A DNA stretch of 6,389 nt. Source: Maribacter sp. (lineage in GTDB: Bacteria; Bacteroidota; Bacteroidia; Flavobacteriales; Flavobacteriaceae). A model generated the notes under the pieces. It was not told the DNA's origin. It saw nothing but the letters and a program-made list of their open reading frames with translations, and did no database searches. Positions 6,274 to 6,389 of this stretch are shown here, piece by piece. How positions within the stretch are numbered: the first letter of the stretch is position 1; the number at the start of each line of letters is the position of its first letter. The stretch is taken from NCBI GenBank assembly GCA_030730545.1, contig JANQUX010000520.1, positions 463-6,851 on the forward strand, given 5' to 3'. A program made the translations under genes and the position numbers.

Positions 6274-6389
6274 ATGAAAAAACAACCACTTAAATCGCAA
6301 GTACTAAGTGCTTCCCTTTTGTTATTATTAGGATGCGGAGTCATCAATTCTCAAGAAACTAACGATGGTTGGGAAACCATGTTTAACGG
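6274..6389 (+). CDS. Lipoprotein, probable DUF1080 (3-keto-disaccharide hydrolase) family, 5' part only
   Basis: Thirty-eight complete codons are visible before the window ends. The N-terminus is MKKQPLKSQ, then a hydrophobic run ending LLLLLGC, a good lipobox with Cys21 as the lipidated residue. The mature part begins GVINSQETNDGWETMFNG. The W-x-x-(L/M)-F-(N/D)-G pattern just after the signal is how DUF1080 domains (concanavalin-like fold, now called 3-keto-disaccharide hydrolases) typically open. If correct, the protein is membrane-attached and works on carbohydrates. The identification rests on a very short stretch; the lipoprotein call is firmer than the family. It is divergent from the S10 peptidase, with 195 bp between. 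Confidence 0.6.
   Translation, partial: MKKQPLKSQVLSASLLLLLGCGVINSQETNDGWETMFN

Noticed and set aside
1..6389. CRISPR array, tRNA, rRNA, insertion sequence or prophage
   Set aside because: No regularly spaced repeats, no tRNA-like cloverleaf, no transposase or integrase frame and no terminal inverted repeats were seen.

Overview
The window is AT-rich chromosomal DNA of the kind found in the phylum Bacteroidetes, most likely a marine or soil member of the Flavobacteriaceae. Three things point there: start codons preceded by A/T-rich leaders with no clear Shine-Dalgarno sequence, many short secreted proteins with Lys-rich signal peptides, and protein families typical of the group (a YkfC-like NlpC/P60 protein with an N-terminal region and SH3 domains, a secreted S10 peptidase, and the likely start of a DUF1080 lipoprotein). 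No mobile element, integrase, CRISPR array, tRNA or rRNA is visible.

Layout. Positions 1-44 probably hold the last codons of an upstream gene. 110-754 (+) is a secreted Cys-containing protein of unknown function. It ends at a strong, nearly symmetric hairpin (772-800) that can stop transcription from both sides. Facing it on the minus strand are a small conserved-looking protein with a partial PD-(D/E)XK-like pattern (826-1200, possibly extending to about 1257 with a membrane anchor) and, 150 bp upstream of that, a complete cytosine-5 DNA methyltransferase (1351-2580). The methyltransferase is divergent, with a 56 bp gap, from a plus-strand cell-wall pair: an NlpC/P60 endopeptidase (2637-3830) and a secreted protein of unknown function (3929-4558). 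The second of these converges, with only 14 bp between, on a periplasmic S10 serine carboxypeptidase (4573-6078, minus). A 195 bp divergent spacer with a perfect 14 bp palindrome follows, and then the start of a lipoprotein gene (6274 onward) that runs off the window.

How the genes relate. Most products act outside the cytoplasm: muropeptide cleavage by the NlpC/P60 protein, peptide trimming by the S10 peptidase, and probably sugar processing by the DUF1080-like lipoprotein. This is ordinary chromosomal housekeeping. The one cluster that could be a distinct system is the methyltransferase plus the small PD-(D/E)XK-like protein. The evidence for a restriction-modification pair is weak: the usual acidic residue of the nuclease motif is replaced by Ser, and the gene appears to encode an N-terminal membrane anchor. 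I read the methyltransferase as probably solitary. I do not see a convincing new multi-gene system here. The most interesting leads are the start of the small protein and the palindromes at 1552-1568 and 6113-6126.
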